Shown here: piece by piece, positions 25,081 through 33,362 of the stretch
Numbering within the stretch: position 1 is the first letter of the stretch
How the letters are laid out: every line of letters begins with the position of its first letter
From: Planctomycetota bacterium
GTDB taxonomy: Bacteria; Planctomycetota; Phycisphaerae; Phycisphaerales; SM1A02
Assembly: GCA_022563315.1 (NCBI GenBank)
Contig: JADFNO010000010.1
Coordinates: 1 to 42,264 of the forward strand
Reading direction: 5' to 3'
Length of the DNA stretch: 42,264 nucleotides
Position numbers and translations under genes: made by a program
The notes under the pieces: generated by a model
The model's database searches: none
Told to the model about the DNA's origin: nothing
What the model saw: only the letters and a program-made list of their open reading frames with translations

Positions 25081-27093
25081 TTATCCGGTCGGCCCCGCCT
25101 TGGCGCCCGCCGCGCCGTCGGCATGAACATCGAAGGTGACTTCCTTTTCCCATAAGACAATGTGACCGTCTCGGATACCGTCCGCCAGCTCGCGCGGCGT
25201 CATGTCGTAGTCGATTCCCGCCAGGATGATCTCACTGAGCAGGTTGACGGGGACCATCGCCGCGATGAGTTTGATATTGGCCGCGTACGGACCATTGCCG
25301 GTCAGTTTCGACTTGTCCACTTCGTAGTGCCCCCAGCGCTCTTGAAGCGGCGGAATGGTCTTCCGGTGCTTGCGCGCTCCGGCGGGGCGGCCGTAGATGA
25401 TCGTCGGCCTGGATTCCGGTCGGATAAACGGCAGCGGATCGATCGAGTAATTGATGGGCAAGACCTGCTCTCGTTCACCACCACGGAGATTGCGGGTGAT
25501 GAACTTCGATTGCAGGCTGAACAACTGTTCATCCAACGGCAGCTCACCGTCATGCACGTACAACGAGTGCAGGTCGCGCACGTCGCCGTTCGGATCCAGA
25601 TCGCCCGATTGCATCACGACCCGGCCGGCGCGATCGGTTACCGTAACGCGCAGAAACACCAGACGCTCGGCATCGAAACCGGTTGGTACTTCGTGGCCGT
25701 CGGTCCCGTTGCGCACTTGCACCTTGAACTTGATCCCGGTCTCGTCAGCCTTTTGCGTAACGATCTCACCCAGGACGTAACCCACACGGAGAATCGCCTC
25801 GCGCTGGTCTTGCCCCCAAGCCAGCAACTCGAGGTTCTCCTGGATGATGTCGCGCGCATCGTATCGGTCGTCGATCGAGTCCCAACGAACGGGAAATTCG
25901 TAGTCTTGCGGTACGTTGTCTTCGAAATCATCGGTCCCCCACCCTGCCTTGTGATCGAAGGTCAACCATTCGCGGATCGTGGCAAGTCCTTCGGCCGTGG
26001 GATCGTCCTTCTCAGACTCCTCCTTCACGGCCTTGGCGTTCAAGGGGAAGATGCCGGGATGAATGATCGGATAATCCGGGCCCGCAAAGTAGTGATTGGT
26101 GATCTTGCGATCACGGGTGGGCACACCGCCGACGATAGCGGCCGGCCCCGTCGCATACCCCGAAACAACGCCGGGCTTCACGCCCATGTGACAGTCCTGG
26201 CAGCTCACGCCTCGCTTGGCGGCTGGTGATTGCTTGTAGGAGCTGAACGCCTCCTCCAAACGAAAGCCGTTGACCAGCGTGACGTCGTGGCATGTTCCGC
26301 AGAAACCCGACTTGTCGATCTGGAAGAACTTGACGACTTCGGTGTGAATCTTGCGACCCGGTTCGTTGGTCGTCACCACACGATACTTATCCGGGTTGGC
26401 CAGCACCCGAGCCAATTCGTCGTTGCCGGTTGGGCCGTACACCGGCGAGAGAATATCACCCTCGATAATGGCCAACCGTCCGCTGATCTTTCCGTACGCC
26501 TTGTTGACGCGGTGACAGGCGATGCAGGTCACGCCTTCACGCGACGTCGGATGACGATCGATGTTGCTCATGAACTCCGGCTCGCCGAGGTTCATCCCGA
26601 CCGGTGAATGGCAGCGAATGCAAAAGTCGCCGTTGGTCCCGTTGGTCAGCATGAGAATGGTCCCGTGCATCGCGTTGAAGACGGGGCTCATTTGCGCGTA
26701 GGCGTGCTGTGACACCGACCACTCGCGATAGTGCTTGGGATGGCATGTCGCGCACGCCGTCGCCGGGGGGAATCGATCCGCCAGGAAGACTTGTTCATGG
26801 GCGATATCAGCCGATGGTTGTATCGCCGCGGTGTCGTTCGCAGGCTTGGGCTCGTCCAGCAGGTCGTCCTCCTCGCCAAACAGATCGTCCTGCTCGCCCA
26901 GCAGATCATCCTCGTCGCGATCAGGAGGCTGCGTGTCATCTTGGGCAAGGAGCGCCCGATTCAAAGGAGGGCGACTTGCGTCGGCTGGACCTGACTGCGC
27001 TGTCGGGAGTCCAGGAGTAACCGCCAGTTGGGCCAGCGCCAATGCGACCCAGAGCGGTTTCGATCCGATCACCAGCGCATGCAGTCGTACCAC
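25081..27093 (-). CDS. Exported five-haem cytochrome c with acidic N-terminal repeat
   Basis: The GTG at 27093 follows GAGGAG with 7-nt spacing; the product is 670 aa. The signal peptide is at 1-33 (VALALAQLAVTPGLPTAQ). Residues 61-82 hold three acidic units (DDLLGEQ, DDLFGEE, DDLLDEP). CxxCH sites lie at 114, 158, 190, 265 and 298. The stretch CATCHPKHYREWSVSQHAYA and the spacing fit the cytochrome c554 family. The C-terminal ~330 residues are haem-free and contain a beta-sandwich-like region with GTDGHEVPTGFDAERLVFLR, seen in several multihaem proteins of this family. It is the first gene of the operon, followed 24 nt later by the barrel protein. Probably a periplasmic or outer-membrane-associated electron carrier, possibly an oxidoreductase. 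Confidence 0.87.
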   Translation of the reverse strand: MVRLHALVIGSKPLWVALALAQLAVTPGLPTAQSGPADASRPPLNRALLAQDDTQPPDRDEDDLLGEQDDLFGEEDDLLDEPKPANDTAAIQPSADIAHEQVFLADRFPPATACATCHPKHYREWSVSQHAYAQMSPVFNAMHGTILMLTNGTNGDFCIRCHSPVGMNLGEPEFMSNIDRHPTSREGVTCIACHRVNKAYGKISGRLAIIEGDILSPVYGPTGNDELARVLANPDKYRVVTTNEPGRKIHTEVVKFFQIDKSGFCGTCHDVTLVNGFRLEEAFSSYKQSPAAKRGVSCQDCHMGVKPGVVSGYATGPAAIVGGVPTRDRKITNHYFAGPDYPIIHPGIFPLNAKAVKEESEKDDPTAEGLATIREWLTFDHKAGWGTDDFEDNVPQDYEFPVRWDSIDDRYDARDIIQENLELLAWGQDQREAILRVGYVLGEIVTQKADETGIKFKVQVRNGTDGHEVPTGFDAERLVFLRVTVTDRAGRVVMQSGDLDPNGDVRDLHSLYVHDGELPLDEQLFSLQSKFITRNLRGGEREQVLPINYSIDPLPFIRPESRPTIIYGRPAGARKHRKTIPPLQERWGHYEVDKSKLTGNGPYAANIKLIAAMVPVNLLSEIILAGIDYDMTPRELADGIRDGHIVLWEKEVTFDVHADGAAGAKAGPTG
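26848..26913 (-). repeat. Acidic DDLLG/DDLFG coding repeat in the five-haem cytochrome
   Basis: Twenty-two codons encode three consecutive acidic units with the core DDL(L/F)(G/D). The same unit occurs in the ten-haem cytochrome at the other end of the operon (16773-16907). Confidence 0.8.
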
Positions 27094-27468
27094 GGTGCTT
27101 CTCCTCGCCGTTACACCTTACCGGTTGGTACCGTGAGGGCATGGTACCGATCACGAGGGCCGTTGGGTGAGAACGAAAACCGAAACGAGACCCTTGCCGC
27201 AGCCAATCACGCTAGGGCCTTGATCCCAGAGAGGGAAGCAGCGGGTTGGCCTCGAAAACGGCAGTTTTTCCTTGCCAGAGGGTGTGCCCAAGTGGTAGGT
27301 TAGAGGGGCGGCAGCGCGGCCTGACAGCGAGGGCAGCCCTGGCCGGGCCAGAGCCTTACGCGGTCTGTTCTCATTGACCAACTGAGGCCGAGCGGACCGC
27401 CGCGTGCCGAGACCCGCTTGCCGGGGATCGCCCGGCCATCGATGGGTTTCACTATGTGGAGGAGTGTG
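27094..27468. other. Divergent intergenic region upstream of the electron-transfer operon
   Basis: This 375-nt gap must contain promoters for both the minus-strand cytochrome operon and the + strand PEP-CTERM gene. It holds two GGTACC hexamers 16 bp apart (27127-27132, 27143-27148). They overlap an imperfect dyad CGTGA-N14-TCACG (27132-27155). Near the + strand gene there is a short hairpin, GCCGGG/CCCGGC (27420-27436). No convincing -35/-10 pair, tRNA or small gene was found. Confidence 0.45.
27132..27155. promoter_or_regulatory. Candidate regulator-binding dyad upstream of the cytochrome operon
   Basis: CGTGA and TCACG arms are separated by 14 bp, 39 bp upstream of the GTG start of the first cytochrome gene. 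The half-sites resemble Crp-family half-sites, but the spacing is larger than the usual 6-8 bp. Treat it as a weak candidate. Confidence 0.25.
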
Positions 27469-28200
27469 ATGAAGAAGCTTTTTAGCGCAGGATTCGTGGG
27501 CGTGGTGGCGATCACGCTGACAGCAACGGCGACGGCCTCCGGGCCGAAGTGGCAGGAAATGGGTGACGCGGGCTCGGGCCCCGGCGGAGCCCAAATTACC
27601 ATAGGCAACGGCACGCTGGGGTTTATCAACGGCGGCCTGGGCATGTCAGCGCTATTCGGCGGGATGGTCGATTTCGAGGACATGTTCCTGATCAATATCG
27701 TCAATCCGACGATCTTCCGCGCCACCACCGATCCCCTAGATGGTGAACTAGGCAACGCCTTTGCGGATTTCAATACCCAACTGTGGCTCTTCCAGCCCAT
27801 GATGGGGGCCCCCCTCGATGCCCTGGGGATTGTCGGGAACGACGATCACCCTGTTACGTTTTCACAATTCTCTTTGCTCCTGCCTGATCCGACGGATGGC
27901 TTTAAGGGCGGCGGCGTCGTCACGCCCGGGCTCTACTACATCGCGATCACTCGTTTCGATAACGACCCGGTCAGCATGAGTGGCGAGATCTTCGACCAAG
28001 TCTTACCGACGGAGATCTCCGGCCCCGACGGGCTCGGTGGCGGTGACCCCATCAGCGGATGGACCGGCGACGAGGGCACGTTCAAAGGTGCCTACCGAAT
28101 CGCCCTGCAAGGCGTGGAGTTTGCGGAGATCCCGGCGCCGGGCGCCCTGAGCCTCCTGGCCCTGGCTAGTTTCACCATGAGGCGTCGGCGCCGCCGATGA
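27469..28200 (+). CDS. Exported PEP-CTERM-type protein of unknown function
   Basis: ATG 27469 (GGAGG, 6 nt upstream) gives 243 aa. The signal peptide is MKKLFSAGFVGVVAITLTA, cleaved near ATAS. The mature protein is Gly- and Asp-rich with beta-strand character (GPKWQEMGDAGSGPGGAQ, GLYYIAITRFDNDPVSM), which may mark a pre-peptidase-like or adhesin-like domain. The C-terminus is EIPAPGALSLLALASFTM plus six to seven Arg, a PEP-CTERM tail variant. I do not recognise the central domain. The gene is divergent from the cytochrome operon and convergent with the kinase gene, so it is probably monocistronic. Confidence 0.75.
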   Translation: MKKLFSAGFVGVVAITLTATATASGPKWQEMGDAGSGPGGAQITIGNGTLGFINGGLGMSALFGGMVDFEDMFLINIVNPTIFRATTDPLDGELGNAFADFNTQLWLFQPMMGAPLDALGIVGNDDHPVTFSQFSLLLPDPTDGFKGGGVVTPGLYYIAITRFDNDPVSMSGEIFDQVLPTEISGPDGLGGGDPISGWTGDEGTFKGAYRIALQGVEFAEIPAPGALSLLALASFTMRRRRRR

Positions 28201-28371
28201 CCGGCGGTCGGTCGCAACCGCTCGCTGATATGAATCCCAAGTGATTCTCGTGCGTCTGGCGGGTCCCCTACGTCATCCGGGCGGTTATTGAAGCCTGCTT
28301 TGACCGGTCGGGACGAAGCATGGCGCCCGCCCGCAGATCGATGGCACTGCCTTTGACAGGTTGGCGTCAGC

Positions 28372-31038
28372 CTAGGGCTTCGTGCTTTGGGCCCGAAGTG
28401 CGCGGTATTGAGCCGCCTTCTGAGGCTTGTCCCACGCCTCGTAGAGGCTGATGGTGCGGTCCAACGCCCTCAGCGTGTGCTGCTGCTGCTCGCCCCAACG
28501 ATCGCGAATGATCGGCAAGCTCTCAACCAGCAGCGGCTCCGCCTGTTCATAGCGGCCCAAACCGACCAGACACTCACCCAGTGCGCTTTGGGTCTCGGCG
28601 ATTCGTGACGGAACCGGAGGGGATTCATGCTCCCGGATGGCAAGGGCCTTGCGCAGTTGGACCTCGGCCTCACCAAACTCACCGCGCTTCACGTGAATCT
28701 CACCGAGCAACTGCAAGGAGTCCGCAATATCCGGGTGCTGTGCGCGCAGTAACGTTACTTGCAGTTCAAGGGCCTCGTGGCACCATCGTCGCGCCTGCTC
28801 CAAATCGCCCTGGTTGAACATCAACTGGGCGAGCGCATGGCGGGTCTTGGCAACCGACGAATGCTCGTTACCGAACTCCGCTTCCTTCAACGCCAGGGAC
28901 TCAAGGAATTGTCGCTCGGCCTTGACGTACTCACCCCGTGCTGCCAGGCACATGGCCAGCTTGTCCAGGAGCCGGGCATAGTAGAAGGGCTGACTGTGGT
29001 CCAGACCGAGCTTTTGGCTCAAGTCTAAACATTCGTCCAAAAGCGGTTCGGCCTCAGCATACCTCTCCTGATCCAGAAAACATAACGCGAGATTGTTCAG
29101 ACTCTGGGCAATCAATTCCCGATTCTCGCCGATCGCCAGCCGACGTCGAATGTCGAGTGCCAGGCGGTTTTTCTCCTCGGCCTCGGCGAACTTTGCCCTG
29201 AGCCTTAGGCATGCCCCCAGATTGTTCAAGACCTCAGCTACTTTCAGCGAGTCATCGCCGGACTCTTGACGGTAGTACTTCAGCGCCTCCCGATAGTGAA
29301 CCTCGGCGCCTTCAATGTCGCCATCAAGCCACAATTTGTCACCAAACCGAAGTTCGGCTCTTTGCCATTGTTCCGTGATCTGCCGGCGGAGGTTGCGCTC
29401 GTGGAGTAAAAGCCCTCCCGTAATCGCCAGGAGAACCGCGAGCACGATCGCCGCAATGGCGCCGAGGCGAGAGAGGCGCTTGCGCCAGGCGGCGCGTCGG
29501 CGCTGGGGCAACGTCTCTAACCGCTTGGCCAATCCCTGGGCGCTGCCCATGCGCTGCTCTTCATCACCTTCGACGCACACAGCGATGTCTTCACGCAGGA
29601 CGGGGTCGGTGATGTCACGTTCCCACCCTTGCGCCAACGGGCGCTCCAGATCCCCCACCGCCATCTGATACAGGAACACGCCCAGCGCGTAGATATCGCC
29701 GAGCACGGTGAACGGCCGGCCCGCCAGCAACTCCGGCGGCGCATACATGCGGGTCGTCGCTAAGCTGGAATCATCCGTAGTATGATCGGACGTGAACCCA
29801 GCCATTGTGATGTTGCGATCCGTCAGTTGATCATGATCAGTAAGTGTCCCAATACCGAAATCCGCCAAGCGCGGTCGCGGCTGACCGTCCTCATTCTCGT
29901 AAATCAGGATGTTTCCCGGCTTGATGTCCTTGTGCAGAATCCCGACTGAATGAGCCGCAGCAACGGCCCGCGCCGTCTGTGACACTAAATCCAGCCGCGT
30001 CTGTAGCGGCACCCGATCGATTCCGCCCTGGTCCTGGGCCCAGTCGATCAGACTTCCACCGGACGTAAACTCACTTTCCAGGAAGAACGGCGGCTCTTCG
30101 AGCTGCACTTCGAACAGCCGAGCGATGTCCTTGCGATCACCCAGCGCATCACGCAGCAAACGAAACAGCGTCAGCTCGCGCTTCAACGAGCGCAACCGAT
30201 CAGCGTTGAAACAGAATTTGAAGACACGGCGTCCTTTGGTTCGTTTGTGTTCAGCCAGCCAGACTTCGCCGAAGCCGCCTTCGCCGAGCTTGCGCGCGAG
30301 AATCCAGCCTTTCCGCTGAGGGACGGGCAGTCCACCGGCAGGTCGCCAGCCGAGCGTTTCCTCGTCTCCAGCGGCGACGGAGCGACGAGCCTTGGCCGAA
30401 TCCGGCGGCGCGCACAGCGGCGCCGCCTCAGCAACGCCGACCTCGAAGATCTCGACCGGCTCGTCGCATCCTTTGAGCACGTAGGGCCCGTGGGCCATCC
30501 ACTTCGTGTTATCCGGCGCATCGTCGCTGCCCACCACCCCCCGGCGCGCCAGATCAAAGGCGCTGCGCGTGATCAATGTCTGACCGCCCATTGCCAGCGA
30601 CATGATGCGAGCAGCCATCGGCTTGGCAAGCCCCTCCACCTCTACCGGTTTCGCGCCGCGAGCTACATCTTCCGGAGCGTTGCGTTGAACGATCAGTTCC
30701 CCAAGATGGATGCCCGTTCGAACCTGAAGCGTCGTACCCAGTTCGGCTGAGAGTTTGGCCAAGCCCTCGTGGTAGGCAAGCGCATACAGAACAGCATCAA
30801 CCGGCCGGGCGAACAGCATCAGGAACCCGTCCGTCTTGTCGATCTCCTGGCCGCCATAGGTTTTGAGTAAATCGCGGGCCAACCGATCCTGTTGGCCGAA
30901 GATCGCGGCCGCCTTGGTGTCACCAAGCCGATCGACCAGGCTTGTGGAGTCCACAAGGTCGGTCAGCAGCAATGTGGTGACAACGGTCTTGGCGGCAAGC
31001 TCGGGCTGATCCGAAGCGACGTCCATACACGACCCCAT
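28372..31038 (-). CDS. Class III cyclase-like / Ser-Thr protein kinase / TPR fusion
   Basis: The protein is 888 aa. Residues ~18-200 are a class III nucleotide-cyclase domain with LLTDLVDST (Asp27), KTDGF (Lys68, Asp70), VRTGIHLGEL, and PMAARIM (Arg144). The catalytic Asn normally just before the AAR motif is Pro140 here, so cyclase activity is uncertain. Residues ~244-510 are a Hanks-type kinase with GEGGFGEV (252-259), Lys274, HKDIKPGN (369-376), DFG (393-395) and a TR-MYAPPE activation segment, all intact. A helix at 526-546 anchors it. Residues 560-880 hold about seven TPRs of the NB-ARC/kinesin-light-chain type on the outside. The start is uncertain (ATG 31038 or 31026, no clear ribosome-binding site). 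It is likely a membrane signalling protein. Confidence 0.88.
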   Translation of the reverse strand: MGSCMDVASDQPELAAKTVVTTLLLTDLVDSTSLVDRLGDTKAAAIFGQQDRLARDLLKTYGGQEIDKTDGFLMLFARPVDAVLYALAYHEGLAKLSAELGTTLQVRTGIHLGELIVQRNAPEDVARGAKPVEVEGLAKPMAARIMSLAMGGQTLITRSAFDLARRGVVGSDDAPDNTKWMAHGPYVLKGCDEPVEIFEVGVAEAAPLCAPPDSAKARRSVAAGDEETLGWRPAGGLPVPQRKGWILARKLGEGGFGEVWLAEHKRTKGRRVFKFCFNADRLRSLKRELTLFRLLRDALGDRKDIARLFEVQLEEPPFFLESEFTSGGSLIDWAQDQGGIDRVPLQTRLDLVSQTARAVAAAHSVGILHKDIKPGNILIYENEDGQPRPRLADFGIGTLTDHDQLTDRNITMAGFTSDHTTDDSSLATTRMYAPPELLAGRPFTVLGDIYALGVFLYQMAVGDLERPLAQGWERDITDPVLREDIAVCVEGDEEQRMGSAQGLAKRLETLPQRRRAAWRKRLSRLGAIAAIVLAVLLAITGGLLLHERNLRRQITEQWQRAELRFGDKLWLDGDIEGAEVHYREALKYYRQESGDDSLKVAEVLNNLGACLRLRAKFAEAEEKNRLALDIRRRLAIGENRELIAQSLNNLALCFLDQERYAEAEPLLDECLDLSQKLGLDHSQPFYYARLLDKLAMCLAARGEYVKAERQFLESLALKEAEFGNEHSSVAKTRHALAQLMFNQGDLEQARRWCHEALELQVTLLRAQHPDIADSLQLLGEIHVKRGEFGEAEVQLRKALAIREHESPPVPSRIAETQSALGECLVGLGRYEQAEPLLVESLPIIRDRWGEQQQHTLRALDRTISLYEAWDKPQKAAQYRALRAQSTKP

Positions 31039-31192
31039 TCCACACTGTGCGCTATATCTACAGACCGCTGCCAGTGTGGGGCATTAAGTGTACCGGAGCG
31101 GCATGGTTTCGAGCGAGTGGGATGGGAAGTACAGATTCAGCGATCTACTCGCTCCGGGGGCCGGGGGCCGAGGGCTGGGGGTCATCGCTCTC

Positions 31193-32734
31193 TCAGTTGT
31201 CATCCGCGGTCGAACAGCAGGCTTGCAGCCGCTGGAGGAGTTCATTGAGGCTCGGTAGCCCTCCGTCGGCGTAGATCCGGCAGCGCAGCGCCGGCCGATC
31301 CGACGGGCTCCGCCCCATCAGGTCAACTCCGTTGACCAGAACTGTGGGCGATCCATAACACAGCCGCGGATCGTCCTTTGCCAACTCCAACAAGTTGACC
31401 TCCGTGACCTTGAGATCAATCCCAAGCTCCGCCAGCGCCTTGGTCAGCCGTTGACGCAGTTGCGGCGTGTTGGGGCAAGAGGGAAATGATAGGAATTGGA
31501 GATTGACCGCCTGCCGGTTCTCCAGAAGATAGGCGTCGCGTTTTTCCTTTGGCCACGATAAGAACGCCGTTTCACAGCCGGCGCAGCAGATGCCGATGGT
31601 CCGGCCTTGGTAGGAAAAGGTTGGAGCATCCGCACCGAGCAGCGCACCAGAGATTGGACATGTTGCATTGAGTCGAGCCGCCGGACGCGAGGTTGCTCCG
31701 GCTGGTCGGGTCGCGGCGCCGTTGCGGTCAGTTTGTGTGGACACGATGGCGGCGTCGAACCCGGCCTTCTTCACGGCATCGACGAGTGTATTGTTGCTCA
31801 CCGCATTGGGCGAATCGAGCACCACCCAGGCCAGTTTGCTCTGAAGATTCACCTCGACCTCACTCACGCCGTCAAGCGCTGCGATCGCCTTCGTCACGGA
31901 ATCAACGCATCCCTGGCACATCATGCCGTTGACCTGCAGCATTGTCCGATCGTCCGTCGCCACTGGCGCTGGGGCGTCTTTGAGCGTCCCGTCGGTAGCC
32001 GACTTCTCCCCCGAAAGTATCTTGCCGGTGGATTCCCGCAAAGCGTCAACGAGTCGCTGACCCGGGCGAAAACGCGCTGCGTCCGCGCGCCGACCGCCAC
32101 CGAGTTGATGCACCCAATCGACCGGCTTCGGCGGCGCATCGGTCCATTGCGCATCCTTGTCGTAGTACAAATAGATATCCCACGCTGGCCCGGCATTCTC
32201 GTAAAGCAAGTCCTTCGCAATGGCGTAACCGGACTTGCGATCCGGGTCGTAGAACTGTTTCACTCTCGGATCATCGAAGATCGCTGCTGATTTTGTAGCA
32301 GCCGCTGCATTATCGCTCGGCAACATGTCGATCCACACGATGCTGACATGAATATCCGCATTTGGGTAGGCGTTCAACACGGAATCGCGAACAGCTTTTG
32401 CGCCGAACACACAGGCCGGGCACGTTGAAGAAAGCAGCGCTACGAATCTCGGCTTGCCTCGGCCACGGTTGAAATAATCGATCAACGGATGAAGTGAACT
32501 CTTCAACGAGATAGGTTCAGCTTGAGCTTCCTGCGAGATCATGGTTGGCGAAACCTCCGACAGCGGCTCGCCGGGGCCGACTGGACAGCGGTCCTTGCGT
32601 ACCAAATCACATGTCAACGGACAAATGATCTTGCCGGGACAATCCGGGCGATCTTGGGCCCTCGCCTCTGCTGGCGCAAGGCCTATGGCGGCGAGACAAG
32701 TCATCAGTTCGATCGACATAGGAGCATTAGACAT
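31193..32734 (-). CDS. Exported Trx / HMA / TRASH-like / Trx-like multidomain protein
   Basis: ATG 32734 follows AGGAG with 7-nt spacing, giving 513 aa; the frame is open to 32806. A weak signal peptide ends near APAEARAQ. The domains in order are: a thioredoxin-like fold with CPAC (105-108) in LLSSTCPACVFGAKAV; a heavy-metal-associated domain with NGMMCQGCVDSV (Cys273, Cys276); a TRASH/YHS-like metal-binding segment with CPISG (Cys359) and GICCAGCETAF (Cys383, 384, 387); and a C-terminal thioredoxin-like domain with SCPNTPQ (Cys420) and GSPTVLVNGVDLMG, as seen near mercury and thiol-stress genes. It should bind soft metals and/or exchange disulfides in the periplasm. It lies 98 nt downstream of a CsoR-family repressor gene, likely under its control. 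Target metal unknown. Confidence 0.8.
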   Translation of the reverse strand: MSNAPMSIELMTCLAAIGLAPAEARAQDRPDCPGKIICPLTCDLVRKDRCPVGPGEPLSEVSPTMISQEAQAEPISLKSSLHPLIDYFNRGRGKPRFVALLSSTCPACVFGAKAVRDSVLNAYPNADIHVSIVWIDMLPSDNAAAATKSAAIFDDPRVKQFYDPDRKSGYAIAKDLLYENAGPAWDIYLYYDKDAQWTDAPPKPVDWVHQLGGGRRADAARFRPGQRLVDALRESTGKILSGEKSATDGTLKDAPAPVATDDRTMLQVNGMMCQGCVDSVTKAIAALDGVSEVEVNLQSKLAWVVLDSPNAVSNNTLVDAVKKAGFDAAIVSTQTDRNGAATRPAGATSRPAARLNATCPISGALLGADAPTFSYQGRTIGICCAGCETAFLSWPKEKRDAYLLENRQAVNLQFLSFPSCPNTPQLRQRLTKALAELGIDLKVTEVNLLELAKDDPRLCYGSPTVLVNGVDLMGRSPSDRPALRCRIYADGGLPSLNELLQRLQACCSTADDN

Positions 32735-32832
32735 TGTGAATCTCCTGGAACGCAGAGTCATGGCCGTTGGGAATGTGGGGCTGAGCCGCTTGTTCGTATT
32801 GATCACGCCAATCGTTCATACCGCCGCCATCG

Positions 32833-33132
32833 TTAGTGCTTGAGCATCGAGCTGAGCGCCTGCATGGCTGAGGTCATGCGCTTTTCGGCTTCGAGTTGAC
32901 CGCAACTTGTCAGACAGTTGAGCAACTCTTCCTCAATGAGCTTGACGGTTATGCGATTCAGAGCCGCCTTGACGGCCGCAGTCTGCATCAGAATCTCATC
33001 GCAGCATCGCCGTTCCTGGACCATTCGCTTGACGGCGCCAACGTGGCCCTCGATCCGGCTCAGGCCGTTGGAAAGGGCCTTGATGGTCTCATCCGACAAG
33101 TACGTCTTTTTCGTCGTTTCGGTATCAGGCAT
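32833..33132 (-). CDS. CsoR/RcnR-family transcriptional repressor
   Basis: ATG 33132 (GGAG 7 nt upstream) is preferred over ATG 33144, giving 99 aa. The all-helical DUF156 fold is clear: GLSRIEGHVGAVKRMVQE, RRCCDEILMQTAAVKAALNR, VKLIEEELLNCL. CsoR copper sensors ligate Cu(I) by Cys-His-Cys. Here Cys44 and Cys73 are kept, but the His four residues before the second Cys is Glu69. Loss of that His is the pattern expected of CstR-type persulfide sensors or a different metal specificity. A strong palindrome of the CsoR operator type lies 22-42 bp upstream of the start codon, indicating autoregulation. The Trx/HMA/TRASH gene follows on the same strand. Confidence 0.9.
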   Translation of the reverse strand: MPDTETTKKTYLSDETIKALSNGLSRIEGHVGAVKRMVQERRCCDEILMQTAAVKAALNRITVKLIEEELLNCLTSCGQLEAEKRMTSAMQALSSMLKH

Positions 33133-33153
33133 GGGTATCTCCATCTACCTACA

Positions 33154-33174
33154 ATATCCCCCCGGGGGGGATAT
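33154..33174. promoter_or_regulatory. CsoR-family operator palindrome
   Basis: The sequence is ATAT, six C, seven G, ATAT: a near-perfect inverted repeat of the A/T-flanked C-run/G-run type bound by CsoR, CstR and related tetramers. It lies upstream of the repressor start on the minus strand and would overlap its promoter. Confidence 0.75.
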
Positions 33175-33362
33175 GTTCCCGCCGAAGACCGAAAAGCCGG
33201 ATTTTCTTGGGTTCAGCCCCGCCAGGGCCTCAGGAGGGCGGTTTCGCGGCCCCCTCGCGGTAGTTTGGCCGGTGGATGAAGGCTGCTACCTCGTCCCCGG
33301 CGAGCCCATCGCACCCGTCGAGAAAGGATTGATCGACGAGCGCACAGACTACGAGTCGAGCG

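Noticed and set aside
27132-27155. A canonical Crp site controlling the cytochrome operon
   Set aside because: Half-sites are separated by 14 bp, not about 6, and the inner bases are not symmetric. Kept only as a weak dyad.
27280-27320. tRNA-like stretch (GTGGTAGGTTAG)
   Set aside because: No acceptor stem, anticodon arm or T-loop could be matched around it.
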